A stretch of DNA of 64,000 nt from NCBI RefSeq assembly GCF_945859705.1, contig NC_079134.1, positions 71,094,323 through 71,158,322 of the forward strand. Direction: 5' to 3'. Below, in pieces: positions 23,510 to 38,081 of the stretch. Each line of letters begins with the position of its first letter. The stretch's first letter is position 1. A program made the translations under genes and the position numbers. The DNA comes from Episyrphus balteatus. Taxonomy: Eukaryota; Arthropoda; Insecta; Diptera; Syrphidae. Below the pieces are notes generated by a model that was not told the DNA's origin, made no database searches, and saw nothing but the letters and a program-made list of their open reading frames with translations.

Positions 23510-26500
23510 TGCCAAAAAGCTAGAGCCTGTAGGTTAGGTCGAGACAAGAAAAACATCGTATCGGAGGGAGGGTCTATTCCCCTTCGTTTAGCGGGGAGGG
23601 GCAATTTAAAAAAAAAATGACTTATTTTGGAAAAAAATTATTAAAAATCAAAGGTTATACTAATAATAACGTGTTACACCTTTTTGTAAAGCCAAAACCC
23701 TTGTCTTTCACAAAAATTTTAAACAAAGCCATTTTATGGCACAGTTTTTGAAAAATTAATTTTTATAATAAAAATTTTGAAAAAAAAAAATTGGAAAAAA
23801 AATTTCAAAGTAATTTTTTTCAAAATTTCATGTAATTATGTACTAATTTAGTTTTTTAAATTCGATGCTCATATTCATTTTTAAACAAAAAACCAAATTG
23901 AAAAATACTTTGTGATTTTCGAAAAATTAACAAAAAACCAAAACTACTTTTTTCTAAGAAGCCTCTTAATTTTTTGTTTTTACATGGCTGGACTTGTTGA
24001 TAAATTAATTTATGAAACATTAACCATTCGTCAACTATTTTTTAAACATTTAGACTTAATTAAGGATGAAATAAAGTGATACCGTATTCGATTAACCCTG
24101 AATTGATCAACTTTTTTCATTGATAACACCTGAAAACTTACCTGAGAATTTTTCTTACTATGTCTGGGGTGCCCGCTGCTCATGGATTCTAGCTTTAAGG
24201 GGTTTTAGGCAATTTCTTAATGGAAATTGAATAACAAATAATAATGTACATCCAAAAGATTAATCGAGGACAAGAAATGGCAAATACGAAGGATAAGAAT
24301 TCAAATGTTATCTAGGAAAAAATGATTCTCTTGAAACCTTTAAAAATCAAAGAATATGATTTAAAAAGTCCTTTTTTTTTATTTTGAACTGCTTGCGCAA
24401 GTACTATTTCATTGTTTTTTTATAAAAAAAAAAATAAAACAATTATACTGCCTTAAGACCTTTACAGCTAGAATCCATGGGCAGCGAGCACCCCAGACAT
24501 AGTAAGAAAAATTCTCAGGTAAGTTTTCAGGTGTTATCAATGAAAAAAGTTGATCAATTCAGGGTTAATCGAATACGGTATCACTTTATTGTATCCTTAA
24601 TTGAGTCTAAATGTTTAAAAAATAGTTGACGAATGGTTAATGTTTCATAAATTAATTTATCAACAAGTCCAGCCATGTAAAAACAAAAAATAAAGAGGTT
24701 TCATAGAAAAAAGTAGTTTTGGTTTTTTGTTAATTTTTCGAAAATCACAAAATATTTTTCAATTTGGTTTTTTGTTTAAAAATGAATAAGAGCATCGAAT
24801 TTAAAAAACTAAATTAGTACTTAATTACATGAAATTTAAAAAAAAAATACTTTGAAATTTTTGTTTCCAATTTTTTTTTCAAAATTTTTATTATAAAAAT
24901 TAATTTTTCAAAAAATGTGCCATAAAATGGCTTTGTTTAAAATATTTGTAAAAGACTAGGGTTTTGGCTTTACAAAAAGGTGTAACACGTTATTATTAGT
25001 ATAACCTTTGATTTTTAATAATTTTTTTTCCAAAATAAGTCAATTTTTTTTTTAAATTGCCCCTCCCCGCTAAACGAAGGGGAATAGACCCTCCCTCCCA
25101 TACAGTGTTTTTTTTGTCTCAACCTAACCTACACGCTCTAGCTTTTTGGCACATTACACCTGAATCACCCTGTATAAATCACTCTTGTATGCATATAATA
25201 TAAGAATATTGCGCGAAAAAAATATTGTTGATTAATGTACCTAGTAGCTGATGCAGAATCAATAAATGTTATGTATTAAATTATCATCTGAATTAAATTG
25301 ATTAGTGAAGTAACTAAATCATTTTTTATGGTTTAGGTATCTTATAATAATTTTCATAATTTTATGGATTTAAATTTCACGGTAATTGCTCACTACGTGA
25401 CCGTTCTTCTATACCTACTAAATATTAAAAGAAATGAAAGATAAGTTCAAAATTCTGATTTTGGGGTCCAGTTTCTCAAATACACTACTTTCAATTTCCG
25501 TATACTTGATTTTGAAATTTGTCAATTTGTTAGAAAATTGCTTCTGTCGCTTTAATAATGTCTTCAAATAACTCAGGCAATCTTTTCATATCATTTAGGA
25601 ATTTTTGAAAAAAAAACCAACAAAACACAAATTAAAGTCTTAAGTAATTTAATTTTTCAAGCAATTTTTCATAGAGATAAGAGTATTTTTAAATTACCGA
25701 CGTTTGTAAGAAAAGATCTAAATATCGGATCTGTTTCCGCCCTTTACAACATTTTTTAGCTTCAGTTACTCCACTAAATAATTTTATTGTTAAATTAGTA
25801 ATTTTCTTAACTCTACACAAACGAAACAACAAAATTAGAATGTGTAATTCCTTTCGTTTATCTACAAGACATGAAAAATAAAAGAACTAAATAAAGGAGG
25901 AATTTATTTCCTTTTTTTTCAAATTTAGTAGGCAGTAAGGTATTTAATTTGGTTCTGCAATATGGATCAAAGACAAACCAGACATTTGAATGTTCTCCGT
26001 TTCCACTGTTCTTGATTTATAGATAACACTGGTCAACAAGGTTTTGTTACAGACACCAAGATATACTTTTCTATAGGTTTTTTGGGTTCTGAGCTCGAAT
26101 CCGAAGTCAAAAAAATTTTATCACATCACGTTTTTGAGATAATCCCGTTAGAATATCGAAAATGCCGCTTTTTATCAGTTTTCGAGGTTATTTCTTAGCA
26201 TTTGTTTATTTGTTATAAATAAATTTGTAACGGTTTCTAAAAGAACTAAATCTTGTCTTTCTAAATCCGTTAAATCTCTTAAATATCTCTTTTCTTCTTC
26301 GAGAAATGTTTGTAGTATTGTAATTTTTTTGTATGTAGCGGTGCCCCTTTTTTCATTTTGCCACCCGGACCCTTTTGACCCAGTCCGACCAGTTTCACAT
26401 ACCTAATTAGATACTCATTATTTCATACCCCAATTCAACAAGACAAAAAAAACACAAACTAAATCAATGCGCAAACAAATAAAACTGTACATGCATTCTT

Positions 26501-27660
26501 TTTTCCCTGATTTCCAAAAAATATCCCAAAACCAGATCTCATTTGTTTATTCCTAACCCTTACCTATCCTATGAAAAAATATTAAAGAACTAAATTTCAT
26601 TCATTGATCAGGTACCTACCTACTTTCTAAAAATGCATTCACAATCCTTTTGCATACCTACACACAATTTCTCAATCGCGCCATCCAAGGAAACAAAAAC
26701 AAAACTAAATTGCAAAAAAAAAAAACCAACCCAAATATGTAGATACAAGTACATATTCCTTATTCTTTCTTTCTCTTCTAGTAGATATTTTGTGAGTAGG
26801 TACTGAACTACTGAGTAAGTTTTTTGTGTTGTTTTTTTTAATGAACCGTTCTCGTTGAGCCAGACTGACCAGCGTCAACCGTATATTCTTTTGATAGAAA
26901 GAAACAAAAAACGTGCGCCAGGACGACTCGATACTCGAGCCACAAAGTCTATTTCTATGGACAGAAAAAAAAAAATATGTGCACAACGGTCTTGAGTTGT
27001 AATCGTATCTGAGTACTATTTTCTTTTGTGCTCTTATCCTTCAAATACGACGATTTTCTGTTTGCCTTTCCATTTTTTTAATTGACAAACAATATTGCAA
27101 TACCACAGATCACTTCATGCTCATATTTGTATTCCTCATCCCAACCTACCTTATGAAAAAAATATTAGAGAAGAAAATGCATTTATTGTTCAGGTTGTTT
27201 TTTTAAATACGTCCACAATCCCTGTGCACACAAACAGCTCTATTTTTCTTCCAAAAATCCCACCTTAAAAAAGAAACAGTTTAAACGGGATTTTGCAATG
27301 CAAAAACACAACAAGAATACAAGAAAAAAAATCAAAGATACAGAAAAATAACGATTCCAACTCAAGACCGTTATGCCCATGATTTTTTTTCTTTTCTATC
27401 CATACAAAAAGATCTTCTCCCTCTGTCTGAGCGAGAGCCGTGAAAACACATGATGACATGATACTCAATCTCAAAGACCACATAAAAGAGAATCAGAGAA
27501 TAAAGAATCAAAATTCCAAAGAGAAAAAAAGCATTTTAAATTTTCTCAAATTTTTCATTGAAAAGAGCTTTTTTAAAAGTTCTTCAAAGTGGTGATTTTC
27601 AGTTTCATATGTCACTTTTTTCTATGAAGATGAGACATCTGTATATAATTATTTGTGGTA
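23510..27660. repeat. Array block 3, tail truncated
   Basis: The block starts at the same junction as block 2 and runs through arm and most of the tail, then breaks after 'atttgtggta' and joins block 4. The missing piece is the terminal-repeat-like end. Microhomology gtagtag is present at the break (27658-27664). Confidence 0.9.
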
Positions 27661-30600
27661 GTAGGTACCTGATCAATGAATGAAATTTTGTTCTTTAATA
27701 TTTTTTCATAGGATAGGTAGGTTAGGGTTAGGAATAAACAAATGAGATCTGGTTTTGGGATATTTTTTGTAAATCAAGGAAAAAAGAATGCATGCACAGT
27801 TTTATTTGTTTGCGCATTGATTTGGTTTGTGTTTTTGTTGAACTGGGGTATGAAATCATGAGTATCTAATTAGGTAGGTGAAACAGGTCGGACTGGGGCA
27901 AAAGGGCCCGGGTGGCAAAATGAAAAAGGGGCACCGCTGCATACAAAAAAAAATACAAAACTACAAACATTTCTCGAAGAAGAAAAGAGATATTTAAGAG
28001 ATTTAACGGATTTAGAAAGACAAGATTTAGTTCTTTTTGAAACCGTTACAAATTTATTTATAACAAATAAACAAATGCTAAGAAATAACCTCGAAAACTC
28101 ATAAAAACCGGCATTTTCGATATTCTAACGGGATTATCTCAAAAACGTGATGTGATAAAATTTTTTTGACTTCGGATTCGAGCTCAGCACCCAAAAAACC
28201 TAGGTATAGAAAAGTATATCTTGGTGTCTGTAACAAAAACCTTGTTGACCAGTGTAATCTATAAATCAAGAACAGCGGAAACGGAGAACATTCAAATGTC
28301 TGGTTTGTCTTTGATCCACATTGCAGAACCAAATTAAATACCTTAATACCTACTAAATAAAAAAAAAAAAGGAAATAAATTCCTCCTTTATTTAGTTCTT
28401 TTATTTTTCATGTCTTGTAGATAAACGAAAGGAATTACACATTCTAATTTTGTTGTTGTTTCGTTTGTGTAGAGTTAAGAAAATTACTAATTTAACAATA
28501 AAATTATTTAGTGGAGTAACTGAAGCTAAAAAATGTTTTAAAGGGCGGAAACAGATCCGATATTCATGATCTTTTCTTACAAACGTCGGTAATTTAAAAA
28601 TACTCTTATCTCTATGAAAAATTGCTTGAAAAATTGCACTGCTTCCGTTTTGCTTTTAAAATTTAAATTACTTAAGACTTTAATTTGTTTTTTGTTGGTT
28701 TTTTTTTTTTTTCAAAAAAAAAATTCCTAAATGATATGAAAAGATTGCCTGAGTTGTTTGAAGACATTATTAAAGCGACAGAAGCAATTTTCTAACAAAT
28801 TGACAAATTTCAAAATCAAGTATACGGAAATTGAAAGTAGTGTATTTGAGAAACTGGTCCCCAAACTCAGAATTTTGAACTTATCTTTCATTTCTTTTAA
28901 TATTTAGTAGGTACAGAAGAACGGTCACGTAGTGAGCAATTACAGTGAAATTTAAACCCATAAAATTATGAAAATTATTATAAGATACCTAAACCATAAA
29001 AAATGATTTAGTTACATCACTAATCAATTTAGTTCAGATGATAATTTAATACATAACATTTATTGATTCTGCATCAGCTACTAAGTACATTAATCAACAA
29101 TATTTTTTTCGCGCAATATTCTTATATTATATGCATACAAAAGTGATTTATACAGGGTGATTCAGGAGTAATGTGCCAAAAAGCTAGAGCCTGTAGGTTA
29201 GGTCGAGACAAGAAAAACATCGTATCGGAGGGAGGGTCTATTCCCCTTCGTTTAGCGGGGAGGGGCAATTTAAAGAAAAAATGACTTATTTTGGAAAAAA
29301 AATTATTAAAAATCAAAGGTTATACTAATAATAACGTGTTACACCTTTTTGTAAAGCCAAAACCCTTGTCTTTCACAAAAATTTCAAACAAAGCCATTTT
29401 ATGGCACAGTTTTTGAAAAATTAATTTTTATAATAAAAATTTTGAAAAAAAAAAATTGGAAAAAAAATTTCAAAGTAATTTTTTTCAAAATTTCATGTAA
29501 TTAAGTACTAATTTAGTTTTTTAAATTCGATGCTCATATTCATTTTTAAACAAAAAACCAAATTGAAAAATACTTTGTGATTTTCGAAAAATTAACAAAA
29601 AACCAAAACTACTTTTTTCTAAGAAGCCTCTTAATTTTTTGTTTTTACATGGCTGGACTTGTTGATAAATTAATTTATGAAACATTAACCATTCGTCAAC
29701 TATTTTTTAAACATTTAGACTTAATTAAGGATGAAATAAAGTGATACCGTATTCGATTAACCCTGAATTGATCAACTTTTTTCATTGATAACACCTGAAA
29801 ACTTACCTGAGAATTTTTCTTACTATGTCTGGGGTGCCCGCTGCTCATGGATTCTAGCTTTAAGGGGTTTTAGGCAATTTCTTAATGGAAATTGAATAAC
29901 AAATAATAATGTACATCCAAAAGATTAATCGAGGACAAGAAATGGCAAATACGAAGGATAAGAATTCAAATGTTATCTAGGAAAAAATGATTCTCTTGAA
30001 ACCTTTAAAAATCAAAGAATATGATTTAAAAAGTCCTTTTTTTTTATTTTGAACTGCTTGCGCAAGTACTATTTCATTGTTTTTTTATAAAAAAAAAATA
30101 AAACAATTATACTGCCTTAAGACCTTTACAGCTAGAATCCATGGGCAGCGAGCACCCCAGACATAGTAAGAAAAATTCTCAGGTAAGTTTTCAGGTGTTA
30201 TCAATGAAAAAAGTTGATCAATTCAGGGTTAATCGAATACGGTATCACTTTATTGTATCCTTAATTGAGTCTAAATGTTTAAAAAATAGTTGACGAATGG
30301 TTAATGTTTCATAAATTAATTTATCAACAAGTCCAGCCATGTAAAAACAAAAAATAAAGAGGTTTCATAGAAAAAAGTAGTTTTGGTTTTTTGTTAATTT
30401 TTCGAAAATCACAAAATATTTTTCAATTTGGTTTTTTGTTTAAAAATGAATAAGAGCATCGAATTTAAAAAACTAAATTAGTACTTAATTACATGAAATT
30501 TAAAAAAAAAATACTTTGAAATTTTTGTTTCCAATTTTTTTTTCAAAATTTTTATTATAAAAATTAATTTTTCAAAAAATGTGCCATAAAATGGCTTTGT

Positions 30601-33441
30601 TTAAAATATTTGTAAAAGACTAGGGTTTTGGCTTTACAAAAAGGTGTAACACGTTATTATTAGTATAACCTTTGATTTTTAATAATTTTTTTTCCAAAAT
30701 AAGTCAATTTTTTTTTTAAATTGCCCCTCCCCGCTAAACGAAGGGGAATAGACCCTCCCTCCCATACAGTGTTTTTTTTGTCTCAACCTAACCTACACGC
30801 TCTAGCTTTTTGGCACATTACACCTGAATCACCCTGTATAAATCACTCTTGTATGCATATAATATAAGAATATTGCGCGAAAAAAATATTGTTGATTAAT
30901 GTACTTAGTAGCTGATGCAGAATCAATAAATGTTATGTATTAAATTATCATCTGAATTAAATTGATTAGTGAAGTAACTAAATCATTTTTTATGGTTTAG
31001 GTATCTTATAATAATTTTCATAATTTTATGGATTTAAATTTCACGGTAATTGCTCACTACGTGACCGTTCTTCTATACCTACTAAATATTAAAAGAAATG
31101 AAAGATAAGTTCAAAATTCTGATTTTGGGGTCCAGTTTCTCAAATACACTACTTTCAATTTCCGTATACTTGATTTTGAAATTTGTCAATTTGTTAGAAA
31201 ATTGCTTCTGTCGCTTTAATAATGTCTTCAAATAACTCAGGCAATCTTTTCATATCATTTAGGAATTTTTGAAAAAAAAACCAACAAAACACAAATTAAA
31301 GTCTTAAGTAATTTAATTTTTCAAGCAATTTTTCATAGAGATAAGAGTATTTTTAAATTACCGACGTTTGTAAGAAAAGATCTAAATATCGGATCTGTTT
31401 CCGCCCTTTACAACATTTTTTAGCTTCAGTTACTCCACTAAATAATTTTATTGTTAAATTAGTAATTTTCTTAACTCTACACAAACGAAACAACAAAATT
31501 AGAATGTGTAATTCCTTTCGTTTATCTACAAGACATGAAAAATAAAAGAACTAAATAAAGGAGGAATTTATTTCCTTTTTTTTCAAATTTAGTAGGCAGT
31601 AAGGTATTTAATTTGGTTCTGCAATATGGATCAAAGACAAACCAGACATTTGAATGTTCTCCGTTTCCACTGTTCTTGATTTATAGATAACACTGGTCAA
31701 CAAGGTTTTGTTACAGACACCAAGATATACTTTTCTATAGGTTTTTTGGGTTCTGAGCTCGAATCCGAAGTCAAAAAAATTTTATCACATCACGTTTTTG
31801 AGATAATCCCGTTAGAATATCGAAAATGCCGCTTTTTATCAGTTTTCGAGGTTATTTCTTAGCATTTGTTTATTTGTTATAAATAAATTTGTAACGGTTT
31901 CTAAAAGAACTAAATCTTGTCTTTCTAAATCCGTTAAATCTCTTAAATATCTCTTTTCTTCTTCGAGAAATGTTTGTAGTATTGTAATTTTTTTGTATGT
32001 AGCGGTGCCCCTTTTTTCATTTTGCCACCCGGACCCTTTTGACCCAGTCCGACCAGTTTCACATACCTAATTAGATACTCATTATTTCATACCCCAATTC
32101 AACAAGACAAAAAAAACACAAACTAAATCAATGCGCAAACAAATAAAACTGTACATGCATTCTTTTTTCCCTGATTTCCAAAAAATATCCCAAAACCAGA
32201 TCTCATTTGTTTATTCCTAACCCTTACCTATCCTATGAAAAAATATTAAAGAACTAAATTTCATTCATTGATCAGGTACCTACCTACTTTCTAAAAATGC
32301 ATTCACAATCCTTTTGCATACCTACACACAATTTCTCAATCGCGCCATCCAAGGAAACAAAAACAAAACTAAATTGCAAAAAAAAAAAACCAACCCAAAT
32401 ATGTAGATACAAGTACATATTCCTTATTCTTTCTTTCTCTTCTAGTAGATATTTTGTGAGTAGGTACTGAACTACTGAGTAAGTTTTTTGTGTTGTTTTT
32501 TTTAATGAACCGTTCTCGTTGAGCCAGACTGACCAGCGTCAACCGTATATTCTTTTGATAGAAAGAAACAAAAAACGTGCGCCAGGACGACTCGATACTC
32601 GAGCCACAAAGTCTATTTCTATGGACAGAAAAAAAAAAATATGTGCACAACGGTCTTGAGTTGTAATCGTATCTGAGTACTATTTTCTTTTGTGCTCTTA
32701 TCCTTCAAATACGACGATTTTCTGTTTGCCTTTCCATTTTTTTAATTGACAAACAATATTGCAATACCACAGATCACTTCATGCTCATATTTGTATTCCT
32801 CATCCCAACCTACCTTATGAAAAAAATATTAGAGAAGAAAATGCATTTATTGTTCAGGTTGTTTTTTTAAATACGTCCACAATCCCTGTGCACACAAACA
32901 GCTCTATTTTTCTTCCAAAAATCCCACCTTAAAAAAGAAACAGTTTAAACGGGATTTTGCAATGCAAAAACACAACAAGAATACAAGAAAAAAAATCAAA
33001 GATACAGAAAAATAACGATTCCAACTCAAGACCGTTATGCCCATGATTTTTTTTCTTTTCTATCCATACAAAAAGATCTTCTCCCTCTGTCTGAGCGAGA
33101 GCCGTGAAAACACATGATGACATGATACTCAATCTCAAAGACCACATAAAAGAGAATCAGAGAATAAAGAATCAAAATTCCAAAGAGAAAAAAAGCATTT
33201 TAAATTTTCTCAAATTTTTCATTGAAAAGAGCTTTTTTAAAAGTTCTTCAAAGTGGTGATTTTCAGTTTCATATGTCACTTTTTTCTATGAAGATGAGAC
33301 ATCTGTATATAATTATTTGTGGTAGTAGTATACATAAATACGTAACTCCCAAGCCACTTTGGCACCAAACTTGGCATCGGCACCGCACATCCCAATTGGG
33401 ATACATGGCAAGTTTAACGTTTGATTATAATTGGGAATAAT
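27661..33441. repeat. Array block 4, with long left arm
   Basis: From gtaggtacctgatc at 27661 the sequence repeats 13459 onward, giving a nearly full left arm, then spacer, right arm and tail. Apart from block 1 this is the only block with the outer left arm. The offset to block 1 is 14202 bp. Confidence 0.9.
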
Positions 33442-36400
33442 TGCCAAAAAGCTAGAGCCTGTAGGTTAGGTCGAGACAAGAAAAACATCGTATCGGAGGG
33501 AGGGTCTATTCCCCTTCGTTTAGCGGGGAGGGGCAATTTAAAAAAAAAATGACTTATTTTGGAAAAAAATTATTAAAAATCAAAGGTTATACTAATAATA
33601 ACGTGTTACACCTTTTTGTAAAGCCAAAACCCTTGTCTTTCACAAAAATTTTAAACAAAGCCATTTTATGGCACAGTTTTTGAAAAATTAATTTTTATAA
33701 TAAAAATTTTGAAAAAAAAAAATTGGAAAAAAAATTTCAAAGTAATTTTTTTCAAAATTTCATGTAATTATGTACTAATTTAGTTTTTTAAATTCGATGC
33801 TCATATTCATTTTTAAACAAAAAACCAAATTGAAAAATACTTTGTGATTTTCGAAAAATTAACAAAAAACCAAAACTACTTTTTTCTAAGAAGCCTCTTA
33901 ATTTTTTGTTTTTACATGGCTGGACTTGTTGATAAATTAATTTATGAAACATTAACCATTCGTCAACTATTTTTTAAACATTTAGACTTAATTAAGGATG
34001 AAATAAAGTGATACCGTATTCGATTAACCCTGAATTGATCAACTTTTTTCATTGATAACACCTGAAAACTTACCTGAGAATTTTTCTTACTATGTCTGGG
34101 GTGCCCGCTGCTCATGGATTCTAGCTTTAAGGGGTTTTAGGCAATTTCTTAATGGAAATTGAATAACAAATAATAATGTACATCCAAAAGATTAATCGAG
34201 GACAAGAAATGGCAAATACGAAGGATAAGAATTCAAATGTTATCTAGGAAAAAATGATTCTCTTGAAACCTTTAAAAATCAAAGAATATGATTTAAAAAG
34301 TCCTTTTTTTTTATTTTGAACTGCTTGCGCAAGTACTATTTCATTGTTTTTTTATAAAAAAAAAAATAAAACAATTATACTGCCTTAAGACCTTTACAGC
34401 TAGAATCCATGGGCAGCGAGCACCCCAGACATAGTAAGAAAAATTCTCAGGTAAGTTTTCAGGTGTTATCAATGAAAAAAGTTGATCAATTCAGGGTTAA
34501 TCGAATACGGTATCACTTTATTGTATCCTTAATTGAGTCTAAATGTTTAAAAAATAGTTGACGAATGGTTAATGTTTCATAAATTAATTTATCAACAAGT
34601 CCAGCCATGTAAAAACAAAAAATAAAGAGGTTTCATAGAAAAAAGTAGTTTTGGTTTTTTGTTAATTTTTCGAAAATCACAAAATATTTTTCAATTTGGT
34701 TTTTTGTTTAAAAATGAATAAGAGCATCGAATTTAAAAAACTAAATTAGTACTTAATTACATGAAATTTAAAAAAAAAATACTTTGAAATTTTTGTTTCC
34801 AATTTTTTTTTCAAAATTTTTATTATAAAAATTAATTTTTCAAAAAATGTGCCATAAAATGGCTTTGTTTAAAATATTTGTAAAAGACTAGGGTTTTGGC
34901 TTTACAAAAAGGTGTAACACGTTATTATTAGTATAACCTTTGATTTTTAATAATTTTTTTTCCAAAATAAGTCAATTTTTTTTTTAAATTGCCCCTCCCC
35001 GCTAAACGAAGGGGAATAGACCCTCCCTCCCATACAGTGTTTTTTTTGTCTCAACCTAACCTACACGCTCTAGCTTTTTGGCACATTACACCTGAATCAC
35101 CCTGTATAAATCACTCTTGTATGCATATAATATAAGAATATTGCGCGAAAAAAATATTGTTGATTAATGTACCTAGTAGCTGATGCAGAATCAATAAATG
35201 TTATGTATTAAATTATCATCTGAATTAAATTGATTAGTGAAGTAACTAAATCATTTTTTATGGTTTAGGTATCTTATAATAATTTTCATAATTTTATGGA
35301 TTTAAATTTCACGGTAATTGCTCACTACGTGACCGTTCTTCTATACCTACTAAATATTAAAAGAAATGAAAGATAAGTTCAAAATTCTGATTTTGGGGTC
35401 CAGTTTCTCAAATACACTACTTTCAATTTCCGTATACTTGATTTTGAAATTTGTCAATTTGTTAGAAAATTGCTTCTGTCGCTTTAATAATGTCTTCAAA
35501 TAACTCAGGCAATCTTTTCATATCATTTAGGAATTTTTGAAAAAAAAACCAACAAAACACAAATTAAAGTCTTAAGTAATTTAATTTTTCAAGCAATTTT
35601 TCATAGAGATAAGAGTATTTTTAAATTACCGACGTTTGTAAGAAAAGATCTAAATATCGGATCTGTTTCCGCCCTTTACAACATTTTTTAGCTTCAGTTA
35701 CTCCACTAAATAATTTTATTGTTAAATTAGTAATTTTCTTAACTCTACACAAACGAAACAACAAAATTAGAATGTGTAATTCCTTTCGTTTATCTACAAG
35801 ACATGAAAAATAAAAGAACTAAATAAAGGAGGAATTTATTTCCTTTTTTTTCAAATTTAGTAGGCAGTAAGGTATTTAATTTGGTTCTGCAATATGGATC
35901 AAAGACAAACCAGACATTTGAATGTTCTCCGTTTCCACTGTTCTTGATTTACCTATAGATAACACTGGTCAACAAGGTTTTGTTACAGACACCAAGATAT
36001 ACTTTTCTATAGGTTTTTTGGGTTCTGAGCTCGAATCCGAAGTCAAAAAAATTTTATCACATCACGTTTTTGAGATAATCCCGTTAGAATATCGAAAATG
36101 CCGCTTTTTATCAGTTTTCGAGGTTATTTCTTAGCATTTGTTTATTTGTTATAAATAAATTTGTAACGGTTTCTAAAAGAACTAAATCTTGTCTTTCTAA
36201 ATCCGTTAAATCTCTTAAATATCTCTTTTCTTCTTCGAGAAATGTTTGTAGTATTGTAATTTTTTTGTATGTAGCGGTGCCCCTTTTTTCATTTTGCCAC
36301 CCGGACCCTTTTGACCCAGTCCGACCAGTTTCACATACCTAATTAGATACTCATTATTTCATACCCCAATTCAACAAGACAAAAAAAACACAAACTAAAT

Positions 36401-37717
36401 CAATGCGCAAACAAATAAAACTGTACATGCATTCTTTTTTCCCTGATTTCCAAAAAATATCCCAAAACCAGATCTCATTTGTTTATTCCTAACCCTTACC
36501 TATCCTATGAAAAAATATTAAAGAACTAAATTTCATTCATTGATCAGGTACCTACCTACTTTCTAAAAATGCATTCACAATCCTTTTGCATACCTACACA
36601 CAATTTCTCAATCGCGCCATCCAAGGAAACAAAAACAAAACTAAATTGCAAAAAAAAAAAAACCAACCCAAATATGTAGATACAAGTACATATTCCTTAT
36701 TCTTTCTTTCTCTTCTAGTAGATATTTTGTGAGTAGGTACTGAATTACTGAGTAAGTTTTTTGTGTTGTTTTTTTTAATGAACCGTTCTCGTTGAGCCAG
36801 ACTGACCAGCGTCAACCGTATATTCTTTTGATAGAAAGAAACAAAAAACGTGCGCCAGGACGACTCGATACTCGAGCCACAAAGTCTATTTCTATGGACA
36901 GAAAAAAAAAAAATATGTGCACAACGGTCTTGAGTTGTAATCGTATCTGAGTACTATTTTCTTTTGTGCTCTTATCCTTCAAATACGACGATTTTCTGTT
37001 TGCCTTTCCATTTTTTTAATTGACAAACAATATTGCAATACCACAGATCACTTCATGCTCATATTTGTATTCCTCATCCCAACCTACCTTATGAAAAAAA
37101 TATTAGAGAAGAAAATGCATTTATTGTTCAGGTTGTTTTTTTAAATACGTCCACAATCCCTGTGCACACAAACAGCTCTATTTTTCTTCCAAAAATCCCA
37201 CCTTAAAAAAGAAACAGTTTAAACGGGATTTTGCAATGCAAAAACACAACAAGAATACAAGAAAAAAAATCAAAGATACAGAAAAATAACGATTCCAACT
37301 CAAGACCGTTATGCCCATGATTTTTTTTCTTTTCTATCCATACAAAAAGATCTTCTCCCTCTGTCTGAGCGAGAGCCGTGAAAACACATGATGACATGAT
37401 ACTCAATCTCAAAGACCACATAAAAGAGAATCAGAGAATAAAGAATCAAAATTCCAAAGAGAAAAAAAGCATTTTAAATTTTCTCAAATTTTTCATTGAA
37501 AAGAGCTTTTTTAAAAGTTCTTCAAAGTGGTGATTTTCAGTTTCATATGTCACTTTTTTCTATGAAGATGAGACATCTGTATATAATTATTTGTGGTAGT
37601 AGTATACATAAATACGTAACTCCCAAGCCACTTTGGCACCAAACTTGGCATCGGCACCGCACATCCCAATTGGGATACATGGCAAGTTTAACGTTTGATT
37701 ATAATTGGGAATAATTG
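33442..37717. repeat. Array block 5, reaching the element end
   Basis: The block has the half left arm, spacer, right arm and tail, and it continues without a break into the terminal repeat at 37718. It shares the acctatag insertion with block 1 and carries a private substitution (gaattactgag) near 36742. Confidence 0.9.
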
Positions 37718-37960
37718 TCACTGCCCTTCAAGCAAACAAGTCCGACCTCGGTCCGAATCCGCTCCGCCTGAGGCGGAGCTGAGTCCGACTTCGGGTCAGA
37801 AACTGGTCCGAAGGCGGCTCAAATTAGTATGGAAATTATAATCACCGCGAAGTCGATTGTATATGTATTGGTGTGGTGAAAATTTCCATTCCGAGAAAAC
37901 GGAGCCGAAGTCGGACCCGAGTCGGAGCAGCGAAAACCTACCAGAAAGAGTAACAAAAAA
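37718..37960. repeat. Terminal repeat end with CG-rich subrepeats
   Basis: The sequence tcactgcccttcaagcaaac followed by repeated 'tccgac' and 'gtccga' motifs and 'ggctcaaattag.atgg' is shared with 55240-55320 plus 56235-56315, and in part with 42190-42270 inverted. It is GC-rich compared with its surroundings and appears to be the outer end of the large element family. The exact tip was not resolved. Confidence 0.65.
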
Positions 37961-38081
37961 GGGATGACGTTTCGCATTTGCGACCAAAAAAAGAACCAGA
38001 TTTTTTTTTTTTTTCACTGAAACTGTTTTATTTTTTTTTTTTCTTTTCTTTATTTTATTTTCACAAACACAATTTTTATAA

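Larger units (their letters stand above)
13304..37717. repeat. Array of five palindromic repeat blocks
   Basis: The 24.4-kb segment consists of five blocks that start or restart at 13304, 19242, 23510, 27661 and 33442. Each block has a left arm (complete or half), a 270-bp spacer, a right arm that is its reverse complement, and a tail of about 1 kb. Repeat offsets are 4268, 4268, 5664 and 4274 bp. Blocks are nearly identical and differ mainly in homopolymer length and a few shared variants. No protein gene is supported. The tail resembles the end of the phospholipase-like gene and the terminal repeat at 54-55 kb, so the array is an amplified derivative of that element family. Confidence 0.9.

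Noticed and set aside
18729..37421. Identical short frames (72, 93 and 72 codons) repeated in each array block
   Set aside because: Their identity follows from block duplication; compositions are low-complexity, no family was recognised, and nucleotide differences between blocks are indels in homopolymers rather than coding-type changes.
13304..37717. CRISPR-like or satellite interpretation of the array
   Set aside because: Units are kilobases long and palindromic with no short repeat-spacer pattern; insect sequence context.
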